A stretch of DNA of 64,000 nucleotides from Pseudomonas sp. ANT_J12 (GCF_008370045.1 NZ_VOBN01000003.1:62001-126000); one strand, 5' to 3'. Numbered from the stretch's first letter, positions 46,376-53,972 are shown. Notes: a model not told the origin generated them from the sequence alone. Program-made: numbers and translations.

Positions 46376-46987
46376 TCAATTGCTTGCTGTCGATGTCGCG
46401 GCGTGTTTGCCCAGCCAGGTGTGCAGCAGCGCGAAGTTCAAGGAGAACTCGGGCATTTGCAGCAAGGCACCGCAGAACACTTCGCCAATGATTTTCTGGA
46501 TCAATTGCACCGCCCGCGGGTTGTTCAGCAGGGTGGCGATGTCGCGGCTCAGGACGTTGAAGCTCCAGACCTTTTGATTCAGGTCCAGGCCAACGAACCA
46601 GCGGAACAGCAGGTTGTAATTGAGCTGCTCGTAGAGTTGCTGCTCGCTGGGCACCGAATACAGCAGCTGCAACAGCAGGATGTGCATGACCGTTTGCGGG
46701 GCGATGAGCATGCCGGGCTCGGCGTTGAGGCCGGCCAGCACGTCGCGATGGTCATCGAGCAGGTCATCAATTTGTGGACGCAGCAGCACCAGGGAATGGC
46801 CCGGCGGAATGTAGCTCGACACCTCTTTCAGCGCGCCCTGCCAGTCATCCTGCGACACGATCCAGACCCACGGCGCGCCGTAGCGATACACCGAAACCGG
46901 CTTCTTGCGCGCGGCTTCGACGATCTTCGACAAGCGTTGATCGAGCTCTTGCATGCCCACTTTCGAGTAGCGTTCCATAGTCCCCAT
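46376..46987 (-). CDS. phdA: PhdA-like protein: Phd/YefM-type antitoxin domain fused to an IS5-type transposase N-terminal domain
   Basis: 203 residues. The N-terminal part ('MERYSKVGMQELDQRLSKIV', 'VSVYRYGAPWVWIVSQDDW') resembles Phd/YefM antitoxins. The middle ('LLLQLLYSVPSEQQLYEQLN', 'NLLFRWFVGLDLNQKVWSFN') matches the DUF772 domain at the start of IS5-family transposases. No DDE catalytic domain follows, so it is not an active transposase. P. aeruginosa PA0691 (phdA), linked to biofilm lysis control, lies between pdtA and pdtB, and this gene sits just before pdtB. Start: ATG 46985-46987 with GGGAG seven bases upstream. First gene of the nine-gene operon. Confidence 0.82.
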   Translation of the reverse strand: MGTMERYSKVGMQELDQRLSKIVEAARKKPVSVYRYGAPWVWIVSQDDWQGALKEVSSYIPPGHSLVLLRPQIDDLLDDHRDVLAGLNAEPGMLIAPQTVMHILLLQLLYSVPSEQQLYEQLNYNLLFRWFVGLDLNQKVWSFNVLSRDIATLLNNPRAVQLIQKIIGEVFCGALLQMPEFSLNFALLHTWLGKHAATSTASN

Positions 46988-47081
46988 TGCCTCACTCCCG
47001 GCGTCCCGCCTCGGGTTAAAAAAGTGGCCCGAAGGCCCCCTCAAGCGCGTCACATAGGCATGACCGGACTGGCGATGTGCT

Positions 47082-47109
47082 ACCGAACTTTTGTCATGAA
47101 AGCTTCATG
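47082..47109 (-). promoter_or_regulatory. Candidate PhoB / sigma-VreI control element of the phdA-pdtB operon
   Basis: On the + strand ACCGAAC is followed by TTTTGTCATGAAAGCTTCATG. Read on the minus strand, CATGA recurs at 11-bp spacing, as in a reverse-oriented Pho box (ATGACAG-N4-ATGACAG, about 10/14). The element is 95 bp upstream of phdA and closely matches 17531-17559, upstream of pdtA. Confidence 0.5.
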
Positions 47110-47130
47110 TCGCCGTTGAACTGCGCACGT

Positions 47131-47840
47131 CCCTGTAGGAGCAAAGCTTGCTCGCGATGGCGGTTTCACGGTCAGCATGGATGTTGGCTGACACGACGCT
47201 TTCGCGAGCAAGCTTTGCTCCTACAGAGTTGGTGGGTATTCGGTCGGGGAGTTGCTGCTGATCGGAACGCGGAGCGTCCCTTGAGGCATTCCCACGCGGA
47301 GCGTGGGAACGATCATCAACACAACAGCTGTATTCACCGCAGATCCCTGTAGGAGCAAAGCTTGCTCGCGATGGCGGCTTCACGGTCAGCATGGAGGGTG
47401 GCTGACACGACGCTTTCGCGAGCAAGCTTTGCTCCTACAGAGTTGGTGGGTATTCAGCCGGGGAGTTGATGCTGATCGGAACGCGGAGCGTCCCTTGAGG
47501 CATTCCCACGCGGAGCGTGGGAACGATCATCAACGCAACAGCTGTATTCACCGCAGATCCCTGTAGGAGCAAAGCTTGCTCGCGAATACGGTTTCACATT
47601 CAACTTGGAGGTGGCTGACACGACGCTTTCGCGAGCAAGCTTCGCTCCTACAGAGTTGGTGGTGGGTATTCGGTCGGGGAGTTGCTGCTGATCGGAACGC
47701 GGAGCGTCCCTTGAGGCATTCCCACGCGGAGCGTGGGAACGATCATCAACACAACAGCTGTATTCACCGCAAATCCCTGTAGGAGCAAAGCTTGCTCGCG
47801 ATGGCGGTTTCACGGGCAGCATGGATGTTGGCTGACGCAA
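47131..47840. repeat. Tandem array of composite REP plus 'acgcggagcgt' units, about 214-bp period
   Basis: ccctgtaggagcaaagcttg begins at 47131, 47345, 47559 and 47775 (spacings 214, 214, 216). Each full unit contains a REP inverted pair, then 'gatcggaacgcggagcgtcc', an inverted 'ttcccacgcggagcgtggga' hairpin and 'caacagctgtattcaccgca'. The fourth unit is cut short just before the vreR stop codon. No gene is seen in the array. Confidence 0.95.
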
Positions 47841-47843
47841 CAC

Positions 47844-48785
47844 TCAACTGAGGACGACAACCCCACCCGGCAACTCGGTACAGGTCGCGCCATAGGCATC
47901 GCGAATCAACAACGCCACCCCGGCCAACTGGTCCAGGCTGAACCGCGCCTGGACCTTGCGTTTGCCCAGTTCAGCGTTGAGCAGCAGCAACATCCCCGGT
48001 CGATAGCGATTGATCTCGTCAATCACCTGGCTCAGCGTCGCGTCGTTGAACACCAGTACTTGCTGACGCCAGGCGATCACTGCCGAGGTGTCGACGGTTT
48101 TCGGGGGGCTGACTTGTTGGGCGCTGTAGGTCAGTTGCTGGCCGGATTCAAGATGAATGCGCTGGCCTTGCACGTCCACTAGCAAGGCGCCGTCGAGGCA
48201 GGTCACGCACACGCTCTGGTCGGTGTTGCGCAGGTTGAAACGCGCCTGGCTGGCGCTCAACCACCCTGCTCCGGCCTGGACTTTCAGGGGTGTGGTCTGG
48301 CGCGCCAGCACTTCGACTTCGCCGCTCAACAGCTCGATGCCTTGTGCGCCGTCGGCCATCGTCCGGCGGCTGACGCGGGTCTGGGTGTTGAGTTCCAGGC
48401 TGACGCCGTCGCCCAGATCAAATCGCCGTTGCTCACCGACTTCCGTGATGTAGTCCGCGCCGATCCCCGAGAAGCCGCCCGGCACGCTGTAGCGCACCAG
48501 CAAAAACGCCGCCGACGCCGCTACCGCACCGCCAAGAAACGCCCGACGGCCGAAATACCGCGGCGTCTGCAAGGCCTCGGCCGCCGGTTTCAAGCCATGC
48601 CACAACGCCTTGGTCCGTTCAAACGCCAGGGCATGTTCGGCGCTCTGCGCACACCACTGGCGCAAGGCCCGGGCGTCGGCGGCGGTGGCTTGGCCGGAGG
48701 TCAGCAGGATCAGCCAGTCCCGGGCTTCGCTGTGCAAGCGATCCTCGGGTGCAGGCTCGGGCGATGGGAAACGAAAGATGTTCAA
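47844..48785 (-). CDS. vreR: FecR-family anti-sigma regulator (VreR-like)
   Basis: 313 residues. The cytoplasmic N-terminal anti-sigma domain has 'EARDWLILLTSGQATAADAR' and 'HALAFERTKALW'. One membrane span ('AFLGGAVAASAAFLLVRYSV', about 82-101) precedes the periplasmic FecR domain ('YITEVGEQRRFDLGDGVSLE') and a C-terminal STN-like region ('VLVFNDATLSQVIDEINRYR'). It would hold or activate the ECF sigma encoded 37 bases upstream. The start appears to be TTG at 48783-48785, since an in-frame TGA lies a few codons upstream. Regulated proteolysis is known for the family; the site is not visible. Confidence 0.9.
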   Translation of the reverse strand: MNIFRFPSPEPAPEDRLHSEARDWLILLTSGQATAADARALRQWCAQSAEHALAFERTKALWHGLKPAAEALQTPRYFGRRAFLGGAVAASAAFLLVRYSVPGGFSGIGADYITEVGEQRRFDLGDGVSLELNTQTRVSRRTMADGAQGIELLSGEVEVLARQTTPLKVQAGAGWLSASQARFNLRNTDQSVCVTCLDGALLVDVQGQRIHLESGQQLTYSAQQVSPPKTVDTSAVIAWRQQVLVFNDATLSQVIDEINRYRPGMLLLLNAELGKRKVQARFSLDQLAGVALLIRDAYGATCTELPGGVVVLS

Positions 48786-48822
48786 GCGCGGGGATACTCA
48801 CGGATTAGTTCGTTCTCTTCTT

Positions 48823-49368
48823 TCAAGACGGTTTTCCTGCCCCGGGACCGAACCGCTGAATCACTTTTCTTTCCAAACGGGCGGCGCAGTGTCCCAGGGC
48901 CGCCTTGATTTCCTTTTCGACCATGCGCGTGGAAATGCCGAAGCGCTGGGAGATTTCCAGGTGCGGCGCCTCTTCCAGGCGCGCGGCGATAAAGATTTGG
49001 CGACGCCGCGCGGGCAGTTCGTAGAGGGCCTTGAGCAAGGTCTGGATCTCTTTCTGCCCGCCCACCACCCGCGCCGGGTCCTGGGCGTCGTCGGACATCT
49101 GCAACAGTTCTTCCACCTCAGTGCCCGTGAGCAAACGCGCGTCGGCCTGACGCCGGTCGGCGGCAATGTTCAGGGCCATGCGATAGAGGTAGGCATTGGG
49201 CTGGACGATGTTCGGCGGCGCTTCCATGCGGTCGACCCGCAGATAGGTTTCGTGCAGCACGTCGTTGGCCAGGTCCTCGGAGCCGAGACGGCGGCGCAGG
49301 CGCACCTTGAAATCGTCGTAGGACGTCAGGAACAGCCTGACCATCGAACTGTGTCCGCTGTCTTTCAT
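48823..49368 (-). CDS. vreI: ECF sigma factor, FecI-like (VreI-like)
   Basis: 181 residues. Region 2 has 'SYDDFKVRLRRRLGSEDLAN' and 'VLHETYLRVDR', then 'PNAYLYRMALNIAADRRQAD'. Region 4 has 'LYELPARRRQIFIAARLEEA' and the helix-turn-helix 'HLEISQRFGISTRMVEKEIK'. This is the iron-starvation-type subclass. The ATG at 49366-49368 overlaps the vreA stop (ATGA), with AAGGAG about ten bases upstream. In P. aeruginosa sigma-VreI needs PhoB and drives pdtA, phdA-pdtB-exb and hxc; the shared promoter element found here may be its target or the PhoB site. Confidence 0.92.
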   Translation of the reverse strand: MKDSGHSSMVRLFLTSYDDFKVRLRRRLGSEDLANDVLHETYLRVDRMEAPPNIVQPNAYLYRMALNIAADRRQADARLLTGTEVEELLQMSDDAQDPARVVGGQKEIQTLLKALYELPARRRQIFIAARLEEAPHLEISQRFGISTRMVEKEIKAALGHCAARLERKVIQRFGPGAGKPS

Positions 49369-50051
49369 GCCCCGAAGGCTCCTTCCTGCTGTGTGCATTC
49401 CATGCGTTTTCCTGATGAGTCCGGTACGAGAAGCAGGGTCACCGGTTGGCGCAATGAGCTGGGCGGCGACCGTTCAATCCTGAGGTGTTGCACGCTGTCC
49501 ACCAGCGCCGCATCGCGCTGGCTATCGCCGCTGGAAGTGACCAGGCGACTGTGTTGTACCGCGCCATCGCGGCCGATCCACACTTGCAGCAACGCCCGGT
49601 AACCACCGGGTCGCGTCAAGGGCGACGCGCACAAGCGGCGTTCGATGGCCGATTGAATCGCCAGCGCGTAACTGCTGCCCACCTGACTCCCGGTGCCCGT
49701 CGCGCCGGGTGGCAACGGCACGGGCGCCACTTGCGCGATCTGCAACGTGAACGCGTCCGCGCGGGTGTAACGCGCCATCAATCCGGTGCCGACGAGCAAG
49801 GTGTTCAAGGCTTGCGTGGCGGTCAGCCGTCCCTGGACGCCAATCGAGCGCCGTCCGCGAGTCAGTTGGCGATCGACCAGCACCGCCATGCCGCTGCTGC
49901 GGCTGAACGCTTCGAGCGCGCGACTCAGTTCCTGGGCCGAAATATCGTAGGTGTTCCAGGCCTGCGGCTGTTCGCCATCGGCCCGCGCGGGCAGCAGCCA
50001 GATCAACAGCCACAGGCACACAACGCCGCGCAACAGGCCCCGAGCCCTCAA
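49365..50051 (-). CDS. vreA: STN-domain periplasmic sensor with TonB-type C-terminus (VreA-like)
   Basis: 228 residues. A signal peptide ('GVVCLWLLIWLLPARADG') is followed by an STN (secretin/TonB short N-terminal) signalling domain (about 32-95, 'ISAQELSRALEAFSRSSGMA', 'TATQALNTLLVGTGL'). A Pro-rich linker leads to a TonB C-terminal-like domain (about 130-220, 'YRALLQVWIGRDGAVQHSRL'). No beta barrel is present, unlike FecA or FpvA, so it senses or relays a signal within the periplasm, as proposed for VreA of PUMA3. The start is TTG at 50049-50051 with GGGGG upstream. A Pho-box-like repeat is at 50134-50151. Confidence 0.88.
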   Translation of the reverse strand: MRARGLLRGVVCLWLLIWLLPARADGEQPQAWNTYDISAQELSRALEAFSRSSGMAVLVDRQLTRGRRSIGVQGRLTATQALNTLLVGTGLMARYTRADAFTLQIAQVAPVPLPPGATGTGSQVGSSYALAIQSAIERRLCASPLTRPGGYRALLQVWIGRDGAVQHSRLVTSSGDSQRDAALVDSVQHLRIERSPPSSLRQPVTLLLVPDSSGKRMECTQQEGAFGA

Positions 50052-50133
50052 TTCCGACCCCCGACGCCCTTCCTGGCGCTGCCTCGCTGCACGGCTGACG
50101 TACCCCTGAAAACCGTCATCCTGAGGGCTGTAT

Positions 50134-50151
50134 ATGACTCTGGTGTGACGG
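50134..50151 (-). promoter_or_regulatory. Candidate Pho box upstream of vreAIR
   Basis: On the minus strand CCGTCAC-ACCA-GAGTCAT gives two GTCA-centred half-sites at exactly 11-bp spacing, each 5/7 to CTGTCAT (6/7 for the first if a final C is allowed). It lies 83 bp upstream of the vreA start, in the direction of transcription. The divergent small gene at 50243 begins 92 bp on the other side. Confidence 0.5.
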
Positions 50152-50242
50152 CCGGTGCAAAAAAACCATCACGCAGCGGCCAAGGGCTTTGCACTAGACT
50201 CAAACCCAGAGCGGCCCGGCCGGGCCGGCCAGGAGGCCAGTG

Positions 50243-50590
50243 ATGAAACACCGATTGATGATCGCGGCGGGCATGCTGCTGATGGGCGGCATCAGCGTCG
50301 CCCAGGCTCAAGAACCGCTGGGCTGTGTCGAGGTCAGCGTCGGCGGCTATAAGGCGCCGGACTATGGCTGCCTGAGCCGGCAGATGGGTAACAACCCCGA
50401 GGGCGCGGCGGCGGCGCGCAAGAATCAGGAAGCGATAAATGACCCAGTGAGCAAGCGGCCGCCGAATCAGGTGGGGTTGGCGACGCCGGCGGCGACCGGT
50501 ACGCGGATGGGCAATACGTTTGGGACGTCGGTGAAACCGCAGCGGCCGGCGGCGACTGGTGCGGGTTCGCCGCTGATGATTGGCAGATAA
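50243..50590 (+). CDS. Small exported protein of unknown function, divergent from vreA
   Basis: 115 residues. A clear signal peptide 'MKHRLMIAAGMLLMGGISVA' is cleaved after 'QAQ', leaving a mature protein of about 92 residues with two cysteines ('EPLGCVEVSVGGYKAPDYGC') that could form a disulphide. A Pro/Ala/Gly-rich disordered tail follows. The ATG at 50243 is preferred, with AGGAGG six bases upstream; the GTG at 50240 is too close. I do not recognise a family. Its position opposite vreA makes a role in that signalling system possible but unproven. Confidence 0.75.
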   Translation: MKHRLMIAAGMLLMGGISVAQAQEPLGCVEVSVGGYKAPDYGCLSRQMGNNPEGAAAARKNQEAINDPVSKRPPNQVGLATPAATGTRMGNTFGTSVKPQRPAATGAGSPLMIGR

Positions 50591-50621
50591 CACCACCCTG
50601 TGGCCAAGTGGCTTGATAGCG

Positions 50622-50750
50622 CTTTTGTGGCGAGGGGGCTTGCCCCGTTCGGCTGCGAAGCAGTCGCAAAACCTGCTTGCACCGTTTCACAGGAAAAATG
50701 CAGGGGGCCGCTTCGCGACCCAACGGGGGCAAGCCCCCTCGCCACAAAAG
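50622..50750. repeat. Long inverted REP-type element (cttgtggcgaggg family)
   Basis: The arms at 50622-50646 (starting cttttgtggcgaggg) and 50726-50750 (ending ccctcgccacaaaag) are perfect inverted copies of 25 bases. Inner arms include ggctgcgaagcagtcg and cgcttcgcgac. It lies between the convergent ends of the small exported-protein gene and the AhpD-like gene. Confidence 0.9.
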
Positions 50751-50774
50751 CTCCCTAGCCCAGGTTTCGCTTGA

Positions 50775-51215
50775 TCAGTCGCTGGGGGTTTGGCGGAAGC
50801 TTACGGCCAGCCGATTCCAGCTATTGATGGTGGTCACGGCGAGGGTCAGATCCACCAGTTCGCCTTCGCTGAACTGCTCCCGCGCCAACGCGTAGACATC
50901 GTCCGGCACGTGACTTTCAGCAAGCAGCGTCACCGCCTCCGTCCAGGCAAACGCCGCGCGTTCCCGAGGGTTGAAGAAGTTGCTGTCGCGCCAGACCACG
51001 ATCGAATACAGGCGTCGATCCGTCTCGCCCAGACGCCGGGCATCCACCGAGTGCATGTCGGTACAGAACGCGCAGCCGTTGAGTTGCGAAGCGCGGATTT
51101 TGATCAGGTGCAGCAAGCCGGCTTCGATGCTCAGGTTGCCGGTCAGCGCCTCCATGGCAATCATCGCTTTCATCGCTTTGGGCGACGCGCTGTAGTAGTC
51201 CAGGCGGGGGTTCAT
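50775..51215 (-). CDS. Carboxymuconolactone decarboxylase / AhpD-like family protein
   Basis: 146 residues. The AhpD core is seen: 'SIEAGLLHLIKIRASQLNGC' followed by 'CAFCTDMH', with the redox CxxC and the following His. The short C-terminal helix region is 'LTLAVTTINSWNRLAVSF'. Such proteins act as alkylhydroperoxidase-like thiol peroxidases. The ATG at 51213-51215 with AAGAGGT upstream is chosen over a longer frame. It is divergent from a MocR regulator, a common arrangement in Pseudomonas that suggests regulation by it. Confidence 0.9.
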   Translation of the reverse strand: MNPRLDYYSASPKAMKAMIAMEALTGNLSIEAGLLHLIKIRASQLNGCAFCTDMHSVDARRLGETDRRLYSIVVWRDSNFFNPRERAAFAWTEAVTLLAESHVPDDVYALAREQFSEGELVDLTLAVTTINSWNRLAVSFRQTPSD

Positions 51216-51422
51216 GGCGGGACCTCTTGGCGCGAAATTGGGTATTCCCACGTTAGGCGCTGATGCAGCAGCGTTACAGCTCCAATTCAACGAAAAAGCC
51301 ATGGACCACCCGGCAGCAGACCAATCCGGCGCTTTTCGCCTGCGCAACTTCTATCCGGCGGCGCAATAAGGGTAATCTGGCGCGACCCACAGTCGCCCCA
51401 CCGCCCCAGGAGCCCCGCCGGT

Positions 51423-52856
51423 ATGGAACTTCACGTTGTCATCAACGGCCGCAAGGACCTGGCAGGCCAGTTGTATCAACAACTGCGCAGTGCCATCGAA
51501 ACCGGGCGCCTGGCCGCCGGCACGCAGTTGCCGCCCAGCCGTTTGCTGGCCGAGCAGTTGGGGATTTCGCGCAAGACCATTTCCGACACTTACTCGCAAC
51601 TGACCTACGAAAACTTCCTCACCGGCGTGACCGGCAAAGGCACTTACGTCAACGCGCGGCCGGCAAAAATCCAGCGCAAGCAGAGCCATTCCGAACTGGC
51701 CAGCAGCGAGGTCATCGAGTCCTGGCGCAATTTGCCGGTGTTTCTGCGTCACCCCACGCTCGAAGGTTCGCTGCGTTACGACTTTATCGGCGGCGCCACC
51801 AGCAAGGGCCAGTTTCCCCAGGACGACTGGCGACGCTGCACCTCCCACGCGTTGCGGCAGATGGCCGGGGCCAAAGGCTTTTACAGCCTGCCCGAAGGCC
51901 TGCCCGCGCTGCGGAATGCGATTGCCCGGCACATCGCCTTTTCACGCGGGGTCAATTGCCAGGACGAAGACGTGGTGGTGTGCAACGGCGCCCAGCAAGC
52001 CCTGGACCTGATTGCCCGGGTGCTGATCCAGGCCGGCAGCCTGGTGGCGATGGAAGATCCGGGTTATCCGCCGGCGCGCCTGTTGTTCGGCAGCCACGGC
52101 GCCACGGTGGTCGGCGTGCCGGTGGACGCCGAAGGGATTCAGGTCGAGCTGATTCCCGATGGCACGCGGCTGATTTACGTCACGCCGTCCCATCAGTTCC
52201 CGCTGGGCATGCCCATGAGCCAGGCACGGCGGGAAGCTCTGCTGGAGCGGGCTTACGCGCTGGGCGCGATCATTATCGAGGACGATTACGACAGTGAATT
52301 CCGCTACGAAGGCCGGCCCACCGATTCGCTGCAAAGCATGGACGAGCGCGGGATCGTCGCCTACGTCGGCACCTTTTCCAAGACCCTGCTGCCGGAGCTG
52401 CGGCTGGGCTACACGATCCTGCCGCCAGCGATTCTCGAAGCGGTGATCCGCGCCAAGCAATTGACCGACCTGCACACCTCGACGTTGCCGCAATGGGCGC
52501 TGGCCAAGTTCATCGCCGAGGGTTGCCTGCTCAAGCACATCCGGCGCTGCCACACCATCTACGCCGGGCGCCGCGAGCGGATTCTGGCGCGCATGGCGGG
52601 CGATCTTTCACCGTGGTTCGAGGCCGTGCCGACCGTTGCCGGGTTTCACATGGTGGTGCTGTGCAAGGTGCCGATCGACCTTGCGCTGATCATCGAATTG
52701 GCCCGAAAGGTTGAAATCGGCCTGTATTCCATTGAGGGCTTTTTCTATCAGCGAGCACCGCAAGCCGGGCTGCTCATGGGCTTTGGTGCGATCGAAACCC
52801 TGGACATCGACACCGCGCTGGACCGTCTGCGCGACATTTTGCAGCAGGTGGCGTGA
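51423..52856 (+). CDS. MocR-type regulator: GntR winged helix fused to a PLP-dependent aminotransferase fold
   Basis: 477 residues. The N-terminal GntR domain (about 12-78) has 'LYQQLRSAIETGRLAAGTQL' and 'LAEQLGISRKTISDTYSQL'. The fold type I aminotransferase-like domain begins near residue 120, with 'GYPPARLLFGSHGATVVGVP', 'IIEDDYDSEFRYEGRPTDSL' and the PLP-binding Lys in 'VGTFSKTLLPELRLGY'. The full catalytic-fold residues are present. It probably controls the divergent AhpD-like gene, using PLP or an amino compound as effector. Confidence 0.94.
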   Translation: MELHVVINGRKDLAGQLYQQLRSAIETGRLAAGTQLPPSRLLAEQLGISRKTISDTYSQLTYENFLTGVTGKGTYVNARPAKIQRKQSHSELASSEVIESWRNLPVFLRHPTLEGSLRYDFIGGATSKGQFPQDDWRRCTSHALRQMAGAKGFYSLPEGLPALRNAIARHIAFSRGVNCQDEDVVVCNGAQQALDLIARVLIQAGSLVAMEDPGYPPARLLFGSHGATVVGVPVDAEGIQVELIPDGTRLIYVTPSHQFPLGMPMSQARREALLERAYALGAIIIEDDYDSEFRYEGRPTDSLQSMDERGIVAYVGTFSKTLLPELRLGYTILPPAILEAVIRAKQLTDLHTSTLPQWALAKFIAEGCLLKHIRRCHTIYAGRRERILARMAGDLSPWFEAVPTVAGFHMVVLCKVPIDLALIIELARKVEIGLYSIEGFFYQRAPQAGLLMGFGAIETLDIDTALDRLRDILQQVA

Positions 52857-52978
52857 GGATTGGTCTGTGGGTTTATCCGGCGATTGGCTATTGGCGGTCC
52901 CACGGTGCAGGACTATTGTGCAGGGGCGTTATCCCTCAATGAGCAGGATTCGTCCGGCCTGATTCAGGAGTGTGAGCA

Positions 52979-53272
52979 ATGTCCAACGAAGTGATCAATA
53001 CCGTACAGGTGCAGGCGGCTGCGGGCCGCTCGGAAGAACTGGGCAAGCAACTGCAAAAGATTGTCGACACCCTGCGCGAACTTCCAGGCTGCGATTCCTA
53101 TATGGTCGACCGCTGCCCTGAGGACGACAACCGCTGGACGGTCAGCGCACGCTGGCAATCGGAAGCGGCCATGCAATCGCATTTCAACTGCCCCGAAGTG
53201 CAGGGCTTTATCGGTTTGATCGATAGCCGATTGGCGAATGCCGTGGATTTCAATAGCTTCCCGATTGTTTAA
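52979..53272 (+). CDS. Antibiotic biosynthesis monooxygenase (ABM) domain protein
   Basis: 97 residues forming a single ABM dimeric alpha-beta barrel ('NTVQVQAAAGRSEELGKQLQ', 'LPGCDSYMVDRCPEDDNRW', 'WQSEAAMQSHFNCPEVQGFI'). The family includes small cofactor-free oxygenases and stress proteins. AGGAG lies eight bases before the ATG. The gap of 122 bp after the MocR gene suggests an independent or readthrough transcript. Substrate unknown. Confidence 0.88.
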   Translation: MSNEVINTVQVQAAAGRSEELGKQLQKIVDTLRELPGCDSYMVDRCPEDDNRWTVSARWQSEAAMQSHFNCPEVQGFIGLIDSRLANAVDFNSFPIV

Positions 53273-53294
53273 AAACAACACCTCTGCCTGATGA

Positions 53295-53406
53295 TGATCG
53301 TTCCCACGCTCTGCGTGGGAATGCATCCCGGGACGCTGCGCGTCACATCCAAAGCCGAACGCGGAGCGTCCGATGCGGTATTCCCACGCGGAGCATGGGA
53401 ACGATC
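53295..53406. repeat. Inverted repeat of the 'gatcgttcccacgc' family
   Basis: gatcgttcccacgct at the left and a degenerate inverted copy ending catgggaacgatc at the right enclose 'aacgcggagcgtcc'. The same sequence family is built into the 47131-47840 array and into the element at 62274-62310. Confidence 0.8.
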
Positions 53407-53515
53407 AGTCAGGGGAGGATTGGCCCCCTCACCTTCCCGAAAATTGGCCGTTTTGTTACCCCGCCCCGCGGCTTACTGTGATCCCTGACGACTAACCACC
53501 CCCAGGTGATCAACC

Positions 53516-53914
53516 ATGAAAGCTCTGCATGTACTGGCCGCCCTGGCCCTGACCGTTTCCGCCTCGGCCTTCGCCCACGACCCGTCGGAAAAGGTCACGG
53601 TGCTGCAAGATGAACTGCTGCAAAACGTGCCCGGCAAAAAGGCCATGATGATCGAGGTCGACTACAAACCCGGCCAATCGTCCATCGCCCATAAACATGA
53701 AGGCACGGCCATGGCTTATGTGCTGCAAGGCCAGGTCATTTCCCAGGTCAAGGGCCAGAAAGCGATCACCTACAAGACGGGCCAGTTCTGGTACGAGCCG
53801 GCGGGTTCCGAGCATTTGATCTCGAAAAATGCCAGTGCGACCAAACCGGCGAAGTTGCTGGTGTTCATGGTGTTGTCGCCGGATGAGAAAGTGTTGATCC
53901 CCTTGGAAAACTGA
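53516..53914 (+). CDS. Exported cupin-domain protein
   Basis: 132 residues. The signal peptide 'MKALHVLAALALTVSASAFA' is followed by a single cupin barrel. The metal-site motifs are 'SIAHKHEGTAMAYVLQG' (His-x-His and Glu) and 'GQFWYEPAGSEHLISKN' (C-terminal His). It is likely periplasmic. The function of such small exported cupins is not established. A strong terminator follows at 53942-53972, so it is probably monocistronic. Confidence 0.9.
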   Translation: MKALHVLAALALTVSASAFAHDPSEKVTVLQDELLQNVPGKKAMMIEVDYKPGQSSIAHKHEGTAMAYVLQGQVISQVKGQKAITYKTGQFWYEPAGSEHLISKNASATKPAKLLVFMVLSPDEKVLIPLEN

Positions 53915-53941
53915 TCGCTGTTGCATCAGCCATAAATAAAC

Positions 53942-53972
53942 AGGCCCGAATCGTTGATTCGGGCCTTTTTAT
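53942..53972 (+). terminator. Rho-independent terminator after the cupin gene
   Basis: The stem ggcccgaat (53943-53951) / attcgggcc (53957-53965) has a five-base loop and is followed by five T. Confidence 0.92.

Noticed and set aside
46376..46987. Active IS5-family element
   Set aside because: Only the N-terminal DUF772 segment is present. There is no DDE domain, no terminal inverted repeats and no target duplication.
47131..47840. Short open frames within the second tandem array
   Set aside because: The frames are copies of the repeat unit itself, arise on both strands and have no ribosome sites.
49365..50051. TonB-dependent outer-membrane receptor
   Set aside because: Only the STN domain is shared. 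At 228 residues there is no plug or beta barrel.
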